Of a stretch of 64,000 nt of DNA, positions 1 through 7,751 are shown in pieces (position 1 is the first letter of the stretch; each line of letters starts with the position of its first letter). The stretch covers positions 4,146-68,145 of the forward strand of contig NZ_JAZQRL010000027.1 of assembly GCF_045629565.1 (NCBI RefSeq), given 5' to 3'. A model generated the notes under the pieces. That model searched no databases and was not told where the DNA came from. It was given only the letters and a program-made list of their open reading frames with translations. Position numbers and translations under genes: made by a program. The stretch is from Arcticibacter sp045629565 (GTDB lineage: Bacteria; Bacteroidota; Bacteroidia; Sphingobacteriales; Sphingobacteriaceae).

Positions 1-311
1 TAGCACATAGTGTAGAAGCCTATCAGAATGGCATTCTTGTTGGCGGACTTGTCGGATTGTCTATAAACGGTTTTTTTGCGACGCTTAGCTTATTTCATAC
101 GGTTGATAATGCCAGTAAAATTGCATTTTGCTATCTATTGCAGAAACTTAAAGACGATGGCTTTAAGTTGCATCATTGTGGTGACGTAGATTCCTGGTTT
201 ACGCAATATGGTATGATTCCTATAGCGCGCGAGCCTTACAGAAAGGAGTTGATGCTTGCGGTTACACAGCCCGTAAGGTTTACTTCAAGCGTCCCGGCGC
301 TTGTATTTTGA
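1..311 (+). CDS. Divergent leucyl/phenylalanyl-tRNA--protein transferase-like protein (Aat family), 5' end outside window
   Basis: The frame is open from base 3, so the gene begins before the window; about 102 C-terminal residues are visible. They follow the Aat pattern: AHSVEAYQNGILVGGL (family AHSVEVW..G.LVGG), then DNASK and a KLKDDGF helix. Aat moves Leu or Phe from aminoacyl-tRNA onto N-terminal Lys/Arg of proteins for N-degron decay. Here the GESMFS motif is replaced by ATLSLFH, and the DCQ motif by HCG. The acidic and Gln residues needed in E. coli Aat (Glu156, Asp186, Gln188, numbering from memory) are therefore Leu, His and Gly. The fold is probably kept but normal activity is doubtful. 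The gene converges on the FemAB-like gene 10 bp away, and FemX and Aat share a related GNAT-type fold. Family call moderate; function unknown. Confidence 0.6.
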   Translation, partial: AHSVEAYQNGILVGGLVGLSINGFFATLSLFHTVDNASKIAFCYLLQKLKDDGFKLHHCGDVDSWFTQYGMIPIAREPYRKELMLAVTQPVRFTSSVPALVF

Positions 312-321
312 AGGTGCTTGC

Positions 322-1335
322 TTACCAATGTAGCAAGCATAAATTCGATATAAAGCCAATAAAAGTTTGGGCTCCGTTAAATGGACTGAATGTCCACTTG
401 TTACTGTTTAGACATAGACGGGAAAAACCAAGTTTCCAATGGAATAGCTGATCCTGCTCAAAGTTAAGTCCTCCCCCAAGATTGTAATATCTCATGCCAT
501 GCTCTCTTCCGAATACACTCACTTGATCGATAAGAAACTTAGCTGGTGATTCGGAAAGATACTGTTCACGCGTTCCAATGAGATATCCCTGAATGACCCC
601 ATTAGTGAAGGTAACCATGCTTGCACAAATTGGTTCTGTACCCGAAAAAACGAAAAACAATTTAACATCGAAATCTTCTGACGCCATAAAGTCGAAGAAG
701 TATTGTTCATTAAAAAGATATACATCGTCTGCACCTATCCGTCTCATGTTCTCCCAATATATCGAGATAAAAGTGTGGATGTCATCTGCTCCCCCTTCTT
801 TTACATAGCATCCTTTTCGACGTAGCTTCTCAATACCTGCCCAGAGGCTTCGTCTATAGCTCTTTCGCTGTTCGTCAATGGAGATGGAAAGATCGATGGC
901 CACCGACTTACCCTCTTTAAACTCACCACCAAGCCTCTCCAGTAGCCGTGTCTGATCGATGAATGGATGAAGTCTTGTTGTAACCGAGTGATATTCGCCA
1001 TCCCGCAAAAATGTTAAAAACCCGGCATCAAAGGTTTCTAGTTCTTTAACGTCCCAGTCCTGAAAACGCTTGCTAGACACGGGGCCGGTGTAACCATAAG
1101 CCGCGCCGAGGGACTTATCGGAGAGGCCTTTCCTTCTTTTAACAAAAGGAAAGGCGATAAAGTCTCCCCCGTTTTCATAGATAAGCAGAATGGGTTCGCC
1201 ACTTTTATCCAGTGAATGATAATACCAGGTATGATAAAAATCGTAGTGAAAAGAGCGATTGATTACATCTCTCCATTCGCTCTTTTGATCAATAGTTAAT
1301 ACATGGAGCCTATTTGATGCGGGATAAAAAAGCAT
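322..1335 (-). CDS. FemAB/GNAT-type (BioF2-like) transferase, last gene of the polysaccharide locus
   Basis: A 337-residue soluble protein with the look of FemAB-related acyl or aminoacyl transferases. Visible features are FYHTWYYHSL near the N terminus, a basic YRRSLWAGIEKLRRKG helix in the middle, then the GNAT half with the turn YYNLGGG and FHWKLGFSR near the C terminus. The YxLGG..F.KxGF pattern is typical of exopolysaccharide-locus GNAT proteins and of FemAB peptidyltransferases. No signal peptide is seen, so a cytoplasmic reaction is expected, perhaps N- or O-acylation of a nucleotide sugar or lipid-linked repeat unit. It is the distal gene of the leftward locus, 157 bp after the dehydratase. 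Donor (acyl-CoA or aminoacyl-tRNA) cannot be told from sequence. Confidence 0.75.
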   Translation of the reverse strand: MLFYPASNRLHVLTIDQKSEWRDVINRSFHYDFYHTWYYHSLDKSGEPILLIYENGGDFIAFPFVKRRKGLSDKSLGAAYGYTGPVSSKRFQDWDVKELETFDAGFLTFLRDGEYHSVTTRLHPFIDQTRLLERLGGEFKEGKSVAIDLSISIDEQRKSYRRSLWAGIEKLRRKGCYVKEGGADDIHTFISIYWENMRRIGADDVYLFNEQYFFDFMASEDFDVKLFFVFSGTEPICASMVTFTNGVIQGYLIGTREQYLSESPAKFLIDQVSVFGREHGMRYYNLGGGLNFEQDQLFHWKLGFSRLCLNSNKWTFSPFNGAQTFIGFISNLCLLHW

Positions 1336-1492
1336 GTGGTCCGTTACGTGTCCAACGTTAATTCATGACTAAGATCTACAGCAAATGTTAACTTATCAAG
1401 AACAAATAAGCCTTATTGACTATTTGGTTATTTAAGCATCACAGATTACCCATTATAAGAACGAAGTAAAAAAACATTTGGGGAAATGGATA

Positions 1493-3400
1493 TTATTGAA
1501 GGAGTGCTTCCTCAGATTCTTTGTACAAGGAGTTTGTGCTTTTAAACTCCGGAACAATATCCTTCATTTTTCGAACTACAGCCTGATTAGTGGAGCTCCT
1601 TGAAGCCAATAATATCAATTCTTCCAATTCGTTTCGAATGTAATCGAACTCGTGATGTATTACTTTTGATATTTTGATCTTAACATTGTCCGTGGGGATA
1701 TTGTGTTCTTCTTTATTGAGCAACTCTTCGTAGAGCTTTTCTCCCGGACGTAAACCGGTACATACTATTTGCACATCTTTTTCTGGTACGAGTCCTGCAA
1801 GCTTTATCATATTCACGGCCAGATCAAAGATTCTGACGGGTTTGCCCATGTCAAAGATGAATATCTCACCACCATTTCCAATAGCAGATGCCTCCAGTAC
1901 GAGCTGTACAGCTTCGGGGATGGTCATGAAATAACGAGTGATATCCGGATGAGTAATTGTTATCGGGCCTCCATGTTCTATCTGGCTTTTAAAACGCGGC
2001 ACCACTGATCCGTTTGATCCCAAGACATTTCCGAACCTCGTGGTGATGAATTTGGTGGTTGGTTGCCAATGACTAATTGATTGCGTGTACATTTCTGCAA
2101 TTCTTTTTGAGGCACCCATAACATTCGTGGGGTTCACTGCTTTGTCTGTCGAAATCATTATAAATTTATCGACTCCGTACTCCACTGCCATATCAGCCAA
2201 CATTTTCGTACCCAAAACATTCGTTATGATGGCTTCCATGGGATTAGATTCCATCATGGGAACATGCTTGCAGGCAGCTGCATGAAAAATCATTTCCGGT
2301 TGATACAAATCGAACATCTGCCTTAAACGCTTCTCATTTTGTATACTTCCCATACATACTCTGGTAAGTCCGCCCAGATAATTATCTTCTAACTCCATCT
2401 GTAGCTCATGGAGAGGGGTTTCTGCCTGATCAAATAATATGACGTATTTGGGATTGTAGGACAAAACTTGTCTTACAATTTCAGATCCGATGGAGCCGGC
2501 CGCACCGGTAACTAAGACGCGTTTCCCTCTCAATTGCTTGTATATATTGCCTTTGTTAAGGACAATGGGCTCCCTCTCAAGCAAATCCTCGATACGTAAC
2601 GCCCTGAACTGATTTAAACTAAGTCTGCCATCTAGCCACTGTCTGGAGGGAGGAACAGATACTACCTTTATACCTTCTTCTATACATCGCTCTATGGCCT
2701 TATGCATGCCTTCCACATCCGGGTGATTTTCCATTACAACGAGCTTGCCTACCGAAAACTTCAATTTCAAAAGTCCTATTTGTGAAGATGCATAAACCTT
2801 TTTTCGCTCAATGGATTTGTTCACCTTATCCAGTTTGTCATCAACAAAGCCCAAAACTTTCAAGTCAGACTCAGCACCCGACTCTAAAGCATTTTTGATG
2901 AGTATAGAGGCACTATCCGAACCATAGATCAACACAACTTCCTTCCTCTGCTCCAACTGAAAGTCCTTTCTCAAAAATTCAAACAGGTGCTTTATGCTGA
3001 TACGGAAAATGATCAGCAGCGATGTCGATATGAAAAAATTGAAGATGAGCGCTACATCCAGCCACTGTTCAATCAGATACAGTTTCGGCAGCACAAGCAG
3101 TTTACTCGTTGCCCCAAAAAGAGTACTCGTTATGGTGACAGCCATAAATACCCGAAATATATCGTCAGTGCTTGAGTATCGGATGATCCCTGTATGTACA
3201 CGCATTGTGACGAAGACCAGAATAGCGATTAAACTATACAACCCTACATACGATATGGATGCTGAGGTGAATATCTCCTTATACTCGAACCTGTTAGCCA
3301 TGAGGAACGAAACTAAAAGTGCCCACGTAACGATGAGTTGGTCTACCATCAAAATGAGCCAGCGAGAGTACGCTTTCTCTGAGAGAAACATTTTTTTCAT
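1493..3400 (-). CDS. Membrane-bound nucleotide-sugar 4,6-dehydratase, PglF/WbpM/CapD family
   Basis: The start was set at the ATG giving MKKMFLSEK (635 aa); an upstream start at 3460 adds 20 residues of no family character. The N terminus has four hydrophobic segments within about the first 140 residues, then a CoA-binding-like Rossmann domain (VVLIYGSDSAS). The catalytic SDR domain carries TGAAGSIG at about 298-305 and STDKAVNPTNVMGASK at about 417-432. The SDR tyrosine is Met (MGASK), as in WbpM/PglF/CapD. Family members convert UDP-GlcNAc to the 4-keto-6-deoxy sugar, first step to bacillosamine, QuiNAc or FucNAc. Together with the two DegT transaminases and the PglD-like acetyltransferase it suggests a diamino-trideoxy sugar in the polymer. 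It follows a 255-bp leader after the GT4 gene. Confidence 0.88.
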   Translation of the reverse strand: MKKMFLSEKAYSRWLILMVDQLIVTWALLVSFLMANRFEYKEIFTSASISYVGLYSLIAILVFVTMRVHTGIIRYSSTDDIFRVFMAVTITSTLFGATSKLLVLPKLYLIEQWLDVALIFNFFISTSLLIIFRISIKHLFEFLRKDFQLEQRKEVVLIYGSDSASILIKNALESGAESDLKVLGFVDDKLDKVNKSIERKKVYASSQIGLLKLKFSVGKLVVMENHPDVEGMHKAIERCIEEGIKVVSVPPSRQWLDGRLSLNQFRALRIEDLLEREPIVLNKGNIYKQLRGKRVLVTGAAGSIGSEIVRQVLSYNPKYVILFDQAETPLHELQMELEDNYLGGLTRVCMGSIQNEKRLRQMFDLYQPEMIFHAAACKHVPMMESNPMEAIITNVLGTKMLADMAVEYGVDKFIMISTDKAVNPTNVMGASKRIAEMYTQSISHWQPTTKFITTRFGNVLGSNGSVVPRFKSQIEHGGPITITHPDITRYFMTIPEAVQLVLEASAIGNGGEIFIFDMGKPVRIFDLAVNMIKLAGLVPEKDVQIVCTGLRPGEKLYEELLNKEEHNIPTDNVKIKISKVIHHEFDYIRNELEELILLASRSSTNQAVVRKMKDIVPEFKSTNSLYKESEEALLQ

Positions 3401-3655
3401 AATCTTGTAAGATTTCGTCGTGATTACTAGAAAAGGTATAAATCCTCTCCCGGAGGTCATTGAATATGACTCCTCCTGGCGGACAGTTTATGTAGGATTG
3501 GTTATTTAAATGGATGTGAGAAGGATGTACTTCAAGGAGTACCTGTGTTATTTTCAATAGAAAGAGAAACAGCCGATCGCTGCGACGTCTACTTTGCACC
3601 CTTTAGAATACCTGATGTTTCATTGGTGCTAAACTGTTAACCTAAATGAGGTTAG
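3401..3655 (-). other. Leader between GT4 gene and PglF-like gene, with small hairpin
   Basis: This 255-bp gap is the longest inside the distal part of the polysaccharide locus. It holds an imperfect hairpin at about 3452-3473 (GTCAT paired with ATGAC around a five-base loop, extended by GGA/TCC) and a short GTACT..AGTAC dyad near 3530. I see no convincing promoter or coding sequence; an overlapping minus-strand frame across 3294-3599 collides with the dehydratase start and has no protein character. It may contain an internal promoter for the last two genes. Confidence 0.3.
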
Positions 3656-4807
3656 TCAGGCATCGGTTAGTATCTTGAGCATTTGTTGATTAACAATGTC
3701 AACGTCAAATTTTTCCTGTGCGTATTTCCTCCCGTTTAGGCCGAACCTTAAAATGTCGTTCTTATTTTTTATAAAATGCTCCATTCTTTGTACGAGAGAA
3801 TTAACATCCTTTACCGGAATCAGAAATCCATTAGGAAATTCTTTGTCATTAGACACCGTTTCACGGCATCCTACTGAGTTAGTGGTTATCACAGCCCTGC
3901 CCATGGCCATTGCTTCCAGGATACAACGGGGTACCCCTTCACCATAATATGAGGGTAAGACTACAACAGATGAATCCCTTATACACCCTCTTATGTCGTT
4001 TACCTCTCCAAGATATTCCAACACTTCACCTGCCTGTATTTTGCTAAACAGCTCTTCGTCTATGGAATCGATATTATTATCGAAAGGCCCCACCAATCTG
4101 AATCTTACATGTGGATACCGAAAGCCGATCTCTTTGGCGGCCTCATAGAATTCCCTTATGCCTTTGGCATTGATCAGCCTTGAAACCATTAGAAAACTGA
4201 CGTTGCCTTCCCCTGGCTCTGAATAATCATAATGAGCCAGATCAACTCCGGATCCGTTTACAATAAACACCTGTCCGGCATACTTGTTATTAATGATCTT
4301 GAAGTTATGAAGTGTATGACGGTCGTCTGGATTTTGAAGAATAATCCGAATCTTTTCACTGTGCTTCAGTGCCTGCTTAAGAAGGTTTCTAGTGATTTTA
4401 TTTACAAGCGTCTTTGTACCATTATTATCGAAATTGTTTCCTAACCCCGTTAACATAGGTGCGATACGCTTAATTCCTAAATATCTTGCCATTAAAGAGC
4501 CGTAAATAACAGGTTTGAAAGCATAAGGAAAGAATACAGCAGGCTTGACTTTTTTTAAAACGGTAAACAGACTGGAGATATACTTTATATCTGACCAGAT
4601 TGAAACATTACTCGACTCTAGTTCATTTTCGTAGACCGTTACTCCCATGTTAACTAATCTGGACTTGATATCCTTATTTTGGATTTTAGGAGTAAAAACA
4701 TGCACCTCATTCTGGACCATCAGCGCTTCCATTAGCTTTCCTCTGAAGTCAAGCAGTGATCGCGAAGAATCACATGCTATTAAGACCCTGTTTTTATTGT
4801 GTTCCAT
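3656..4807 (-). CDS. Glycosyltransferase family 4 (PglA/WbuB-like)
   Basis: Start taken at ATG 4807 (MEHNKNRVLIACDSS, 383 aa); 25 extra residues upstream at 4882 do not resemble the family. A GT-B retaining transferase: N-terminal acceptor domain, then VSRLINAKGIREF and the nucleotide-sugar site EGVPRCILEAMAMG followed by TTNSVGCRETV. The E.x7.E pattern (E of EGVP and E of LEAM) holds the donor sugar. The GCRETV ending is common in transferases that extend undecaprenyl-diphosphate-linked amino sugars (PglA, WbpH, WbuB types), which fits the PglF-like gene immediately downstream. The exact sugar is not readable. Likely works on the cytoplasmic face on the lipid-linked repeat unit. Confidence 0.88.
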   Translation of the reverse strand: MEHNKNRVLIACDSSRSLLDFRGKLMEALMVQNEVHVFTPKIQNKDIKSRLVNMGVTVYENELESSNVSIWSDIKYISSLFTVLKKVKPAVFFPYAFKPVIYGSLMARYLGIKRIAPMLTGLGNNFDNNGTKTLVNKITRNLLKQALKHSEKIRIILQNPDDRHTLHNFKIINNKYAGQVFIVNGSGVDLAHYDYSEPGEGNVSFLMVSRLINAKGIREFYEAAKEIGFRYPHVRFRLVGPFDNNIDSIDEELFSKIQAGEVLEYLGEVNDIRGCIRDSSVVVLPSYYGEGVPRCILEAMAMGRAVITTNSVGCRETVSNDKEFPNGFLIPVKDVNSLVQRMEHFIKNKNDILRFGLNGRKYAQEKFDVDIVNQQMLKILTDA

Positions 4808-4903
4808 AATAAATATCAGACGCGAGTTAACTGTATAAGCTATTAAAGCTACCTGATATAGATAAGGCAGCTTTAATAGCAAGAAAAAATCTCAGGTTAT
4901 GGT

Positions 4904-6268
4904 TTATAATGTAGCACCGGCGCCTTTTGAAACAACAGCAGGCACGCTGGATGCAGGTATTAGTGCAGATTTATATTCGTACGGTGGAAGCCATTTAGAT
5001 TCATTTGTCGTCAGGTTATTCTTACCGGAATTTACATAAACATTTGTTGCTGCTCCGCTTATGTATCCTGCTGTATAACCATTGTATGTAGTTGTAATCG
5101 GCTTATTGCAATTGCTAAAGTAATTGTTATCGGTACGTACAGTTCCCTTTTCTAAGGCAGAAATAGAGTATCCATTATTATTCTCGTTATAATTATTGAA
5201 GTAATGAACGTGGCCGTATCTCATATCAGGTGAACGCTCGCTGATATTATAAAAATGGTTATTGTACATTGTAACACGCAGGTTGTCATAATCCGCGCTG
5301 TTCCAACCAATCAAACATGCGACATGATTATCATGAAATTTGTTCCAGGATATGGTGACATAATCTGCCTTTTTTCCTACATCTAATAGACCATCGTAAT
5401 ATTCCCACCCGTGATTCCTGTCAGACGACAAATCACAATGATCTACCCAGATATGGTGCGCCTTTTCTTTTATAATTATATTGGAGTACCCCACAACTTT
5501 TCTGATAGTCATATTGCGTATGATAACATTACTCTCACCATAAATCAATAAGCTCACTCCTTCAAGGGAGGATCCCCTTAATCCTGTTATCGTTTTATTA
5601 GATCTAACATTAATATACCCTGTTCCTTTTATGTTTCCGGAGACCTGAATAATAAGGGGATTATAATCGGCCACCGCTTTCTTCAAATCGCTGAAGCTAG
5701 ATACTGTGACAGTCCTTCCACCTTTTCCTCCTGTTGTTTTTCCATCTACAGAGGCGTACCCTATGATAGTTGAATTACTGACCGGAGAATCAGCGCCTTC
5801 GGACGGCATGGGTAAAGCTGCAACCGTGTTTCCGATAGAATACGTGTATTTTCTTCCATTCGTCTGGGGGTTGCTGTTATCAGAAGTAGAAAAATATAAC
5901 GTATTTCCCCAATGGCTGAACATCCCCTTCCCTGTATTTCTGATATTTCTATGCAAGGAATGAGCTGGACCGAGTTCCTTACCGTCTTCAAAAATTCTCA
6001 ATATGGAGACATTCGGCTGAGAATCAGAATCTCCTGGCGTTTTGAAATCACGGTCTAAAGCAATAGCATATCCGCCATCCGAATAAGCTTTAGCTAAATC
6101 TAGAGCTAGTACACTTGATCCCCCGGTGGCATTAACCGCAGATATCATTGCCTTCTCTGTTGAAACCGGAGTACTGACGGACTCTTTACTGCATTGGCTG
6201 AATAGTAAAACTGCTAATAAAAGACAGCTCATTAGTAATTTGCTCTTTAAATTTAATTTGTTTTTCAT
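4904..6268 (-). CDS. Secreted pectate-lyase-like lipoprotein (PL1 family fold)
   Basis: About 454 aa from ATG 6268 (6283 also possible). A lipoprotein signal with lipobox LFSQC puts it on an envelope membrane. The parallel beta-helix of PL1 is evident from about residue 180: GYINVRSNKTITGL, IIRNMTIRKV, then IWVDHCDLSSD, DGLLDVGKKADYVTISWNKFHDN, and RSPDMRYGHVHYFNNY. RSPDMR corresponds to the RxPxxR motif with the catalytic arginine; the Asp residues of VDHCD and DGLLDV fit calcium sites. PL1 enzymes cleave 4-linked galacturonan by beta-elimination. No SusCD pair is next to it; it lies between nucleotide-sugar and GT genes, so it more likely trims or releases the polymer made here than digests plant pectin. 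Confidence 0.8.
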   Translation of the reverse strand: MKNKLNLKSKLLMSCLLLAVLLFSQCSKESVSTPVSTEKAMISAVNATGGSSVLALDLAKAYSDGGYAIALDRDFKTPGDSDSQPNVSILRIFEDGKELGPAHSLHRNIRNTGKGMFSHWGNTLYFSTSDNSNPQTNGRKYTYSIGNTVAALPMPSEGADSPVSNSTIIGYASVDGKTTGGKGGRTVTVSSFSDLKKAVADYNPLIIQVSGNIKGTGYINVRSNKTITGLRGSSLEGVSLLIYGESNVIIRNMTIRKVVGYSNIIIKEKAHHIWVDHCDLSSDRNHGWEYYDGLLDVGKKADYVTISWNKFHDNHVACLIGWNSADYDNLRVTMYNNHFYNISERSPDMRYGHVHYFNNYNENNNGYSISALEKGTVRTDNNYFSNCNKPITTTYNGYTAGYISGAATNVYVNSGKNNLTTNESKWLPPYEYKSALIPASSVPAVVSKGAGATL

Positions 6269-6577
6269 TTTTCGTAAGTACATTTCTTTTAACGACTCTT
6301 TAAACGAGCGCTACGAGAAAAAGATACTTACGAAAGATTTGGTTATTTCGGCTTAGTTTTTAAGGAGTATATTAATGCTTAGGAAAGAAAAAAATAACTA
6401 TAGATTAATCACTATCAATATTGTAACAAAATGCCCACATATTATAGTATATGTTTGAGAAGTAAAATTTGTTAATCGGACACTTCCCTGACATTGCCTA
6501 ATCTGAAATATTATTTTTTTTCATTTTCAAACCAGTTTACTGGAAATTTAACACTTTTTAACATCTCCGAACAGCGT
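6269..6577. other. AT-rich gap between epimerase and lyase genes
   Basis: About 300 bp with no credible gene. It is very AT-rich, especially 6380-6540, with several T and A runs and a partial dyad near 6438-6457 (ACATATTATAG.ATATGT). I could not find a TAnnTTTG element at sensible distance from the lyase start. Probably the leader, and possibly a promoter, of the lyase gene. Confidence 0.25.
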
Positions 6578-7675
6578 TTAGTGGGCATTGGCAAATGTGT
6601 CAGACTTCTTTGTTAGGATGGGAACACCACCATAAAAGCTATTGTACCATCTGATAAAGCGGCCGACGCCCTCTTCAACAGATACCTCAGGCTTATAGTG
6701 TAAACTTTGCTCCAGATTTGTGATATCGGCCCAGGTATCCGCTACATCACCATCCTGGAGAGGTAGAAATCTTTTGACGGCTATCTTTCCCAGATTTTTT
6801 TCAATCTCATTTATAAAAGTCATCAGGCTAACCGACTTCCCCCTACCGATATTGAATATTCGATAAGGCACTGAATTGCTGCATGAAAGCCCTTTGTCAT
6901 CGTTATCTTGTCCCCTTCTTTTTTCTGGGTTGTCAATCACCCGAACCACTCCCTCGATAATATCATCAATAAAAGTAAAATCCCTTTTCATATCCCCGTG
7001 ATTGTATACATCAATAGGCTTGCCCTCGGTAATCGCCTTTGTAAATCTGAAAAGCGCCATATCCGGCCTTCCCCAGGGGCCGTAGACCGTAAAAAACCTT
7101 AAGCCTGTTGTTGGCAGATTAAATAAATGGCTGTATGAATGAGCCATTAATTCGTTGCTTTTTTTAGAGGCCGCATATAAAGATACAGGGCTATCAACTT
7201 GATCGTTCTCTGCAAAAGGCATTTCTTTATTCAACCCGTAAACACTGGAAGAACTTGCATATACCAGATGCTTTATAGCATTAAACCTACAGCACTCTAA
7301 GACATTCAGAAATCCTTTGATATTAGATTCTACATAAGCAAATGGGTTAATCAGACTGTATCTGACTCCTGCTTGTGCCGCGAGGTTAGCTACTACATCG
7401 AAGTCGTAAACCTCAAACAAAGCTGCTAACTGCCTACTGTCGGTCAGATCCAGTTTCAAAAATTGATAATTGCCGTTGGTTTGACTTACCTGCGCTTTTC
7501 CATATTCAATCTGATTTTTCGATATGCCATGCTCGAGAAGCCTTCCATATTTCAGGTCGACGTCGTAATAATCATTTATGTTGTCTATTCCGACAACTTC
7601 ATCACCACGATCAAGCAATCGTTTAACTAAATGAAACCCAATAAATCCGGCAGAGCCCGTTACTAAAACTCTCAT
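6578..7675 (-). CDS. NAD-dependent epimerase, UDP-glucuronate 4-epimerase type
   Basis: 365-aa extended SDR. The NAD site is TGSAGFIGFHLVKRLL at the N terminus, followed by GIDNINDYYDVDLK, a signature of UDP-glucuronate 4-epimerases (DNfNdYYdv.LK). Catalytic residues are in YASSSSVYG and SLYAASKKSNE (YxxxK). RFFTVYGPWGRPDMALFRFTKAI is again the uronate epimerase pattern. Expected reaction: UDP-GlcA to UDP-GalA. No dedicated UDP-glucose dehydrogenase is in the window, so the substrate must come from elsewhere, or the enzyme may act on the N-acetylated uronate made by the dehydrogenase at 23349-24650. A galacturonate-configured residue would fit the PL1-like lyase just downstream. Confidence 0.85.
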   Translation of the reverse strand: MRVLVTGSAGFIGFHLVKRLLDRGDEVVGIDNINDYYDVDLKYGRLLEHGISKNQIEYGKAQVSQTNGNYQFLKLDLTDSRQLAALFEVYDFDVVANLAAQAGVRYSLINPFAYVESNIKGFLNVLECCRFNAIKHLVYASSSSVYGLNKEMPFAENDQVDSPVSLYAASKKSNELMAHSYSHLFNLPTTGLRFFTVYGPWGRPDMALFRFTKAITEGKPIDVYNHGDMKRDFTFIDDIIEGVVRVIDNPEKRRGQDNDDKGLSCSNSVPYRIFNIGRGKSVSLMTFINEIEKNLGKIAVKRFLPLQDGDVADTWADITNLEQSLHYKPEVSVEEGVGRFIRWYNSFYGGVPILTKKSDTFANAH

Positions 7676-7751
7676 ATTATTTTATGTTATCTGAACTTAT
7701 GCATGATGAGTCGTTGCAAAATATTTAGCTGCATCAGCCTTTAGCTGTTCG

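Noticed and set aside
3294..3599. Minus-strand frame in the PglF leader
   Set aside because: Overlaps the start of the dehydratase gene, low-quality composition, no homologous look.
4904..6268. PL1-like gene as part of a pectin utilisation locus
   Set aside because: No SusC/SusD, other pectinase or uronate catabolic gene adjoins it; all neighbours make polysaccharide. Not fully excluded.
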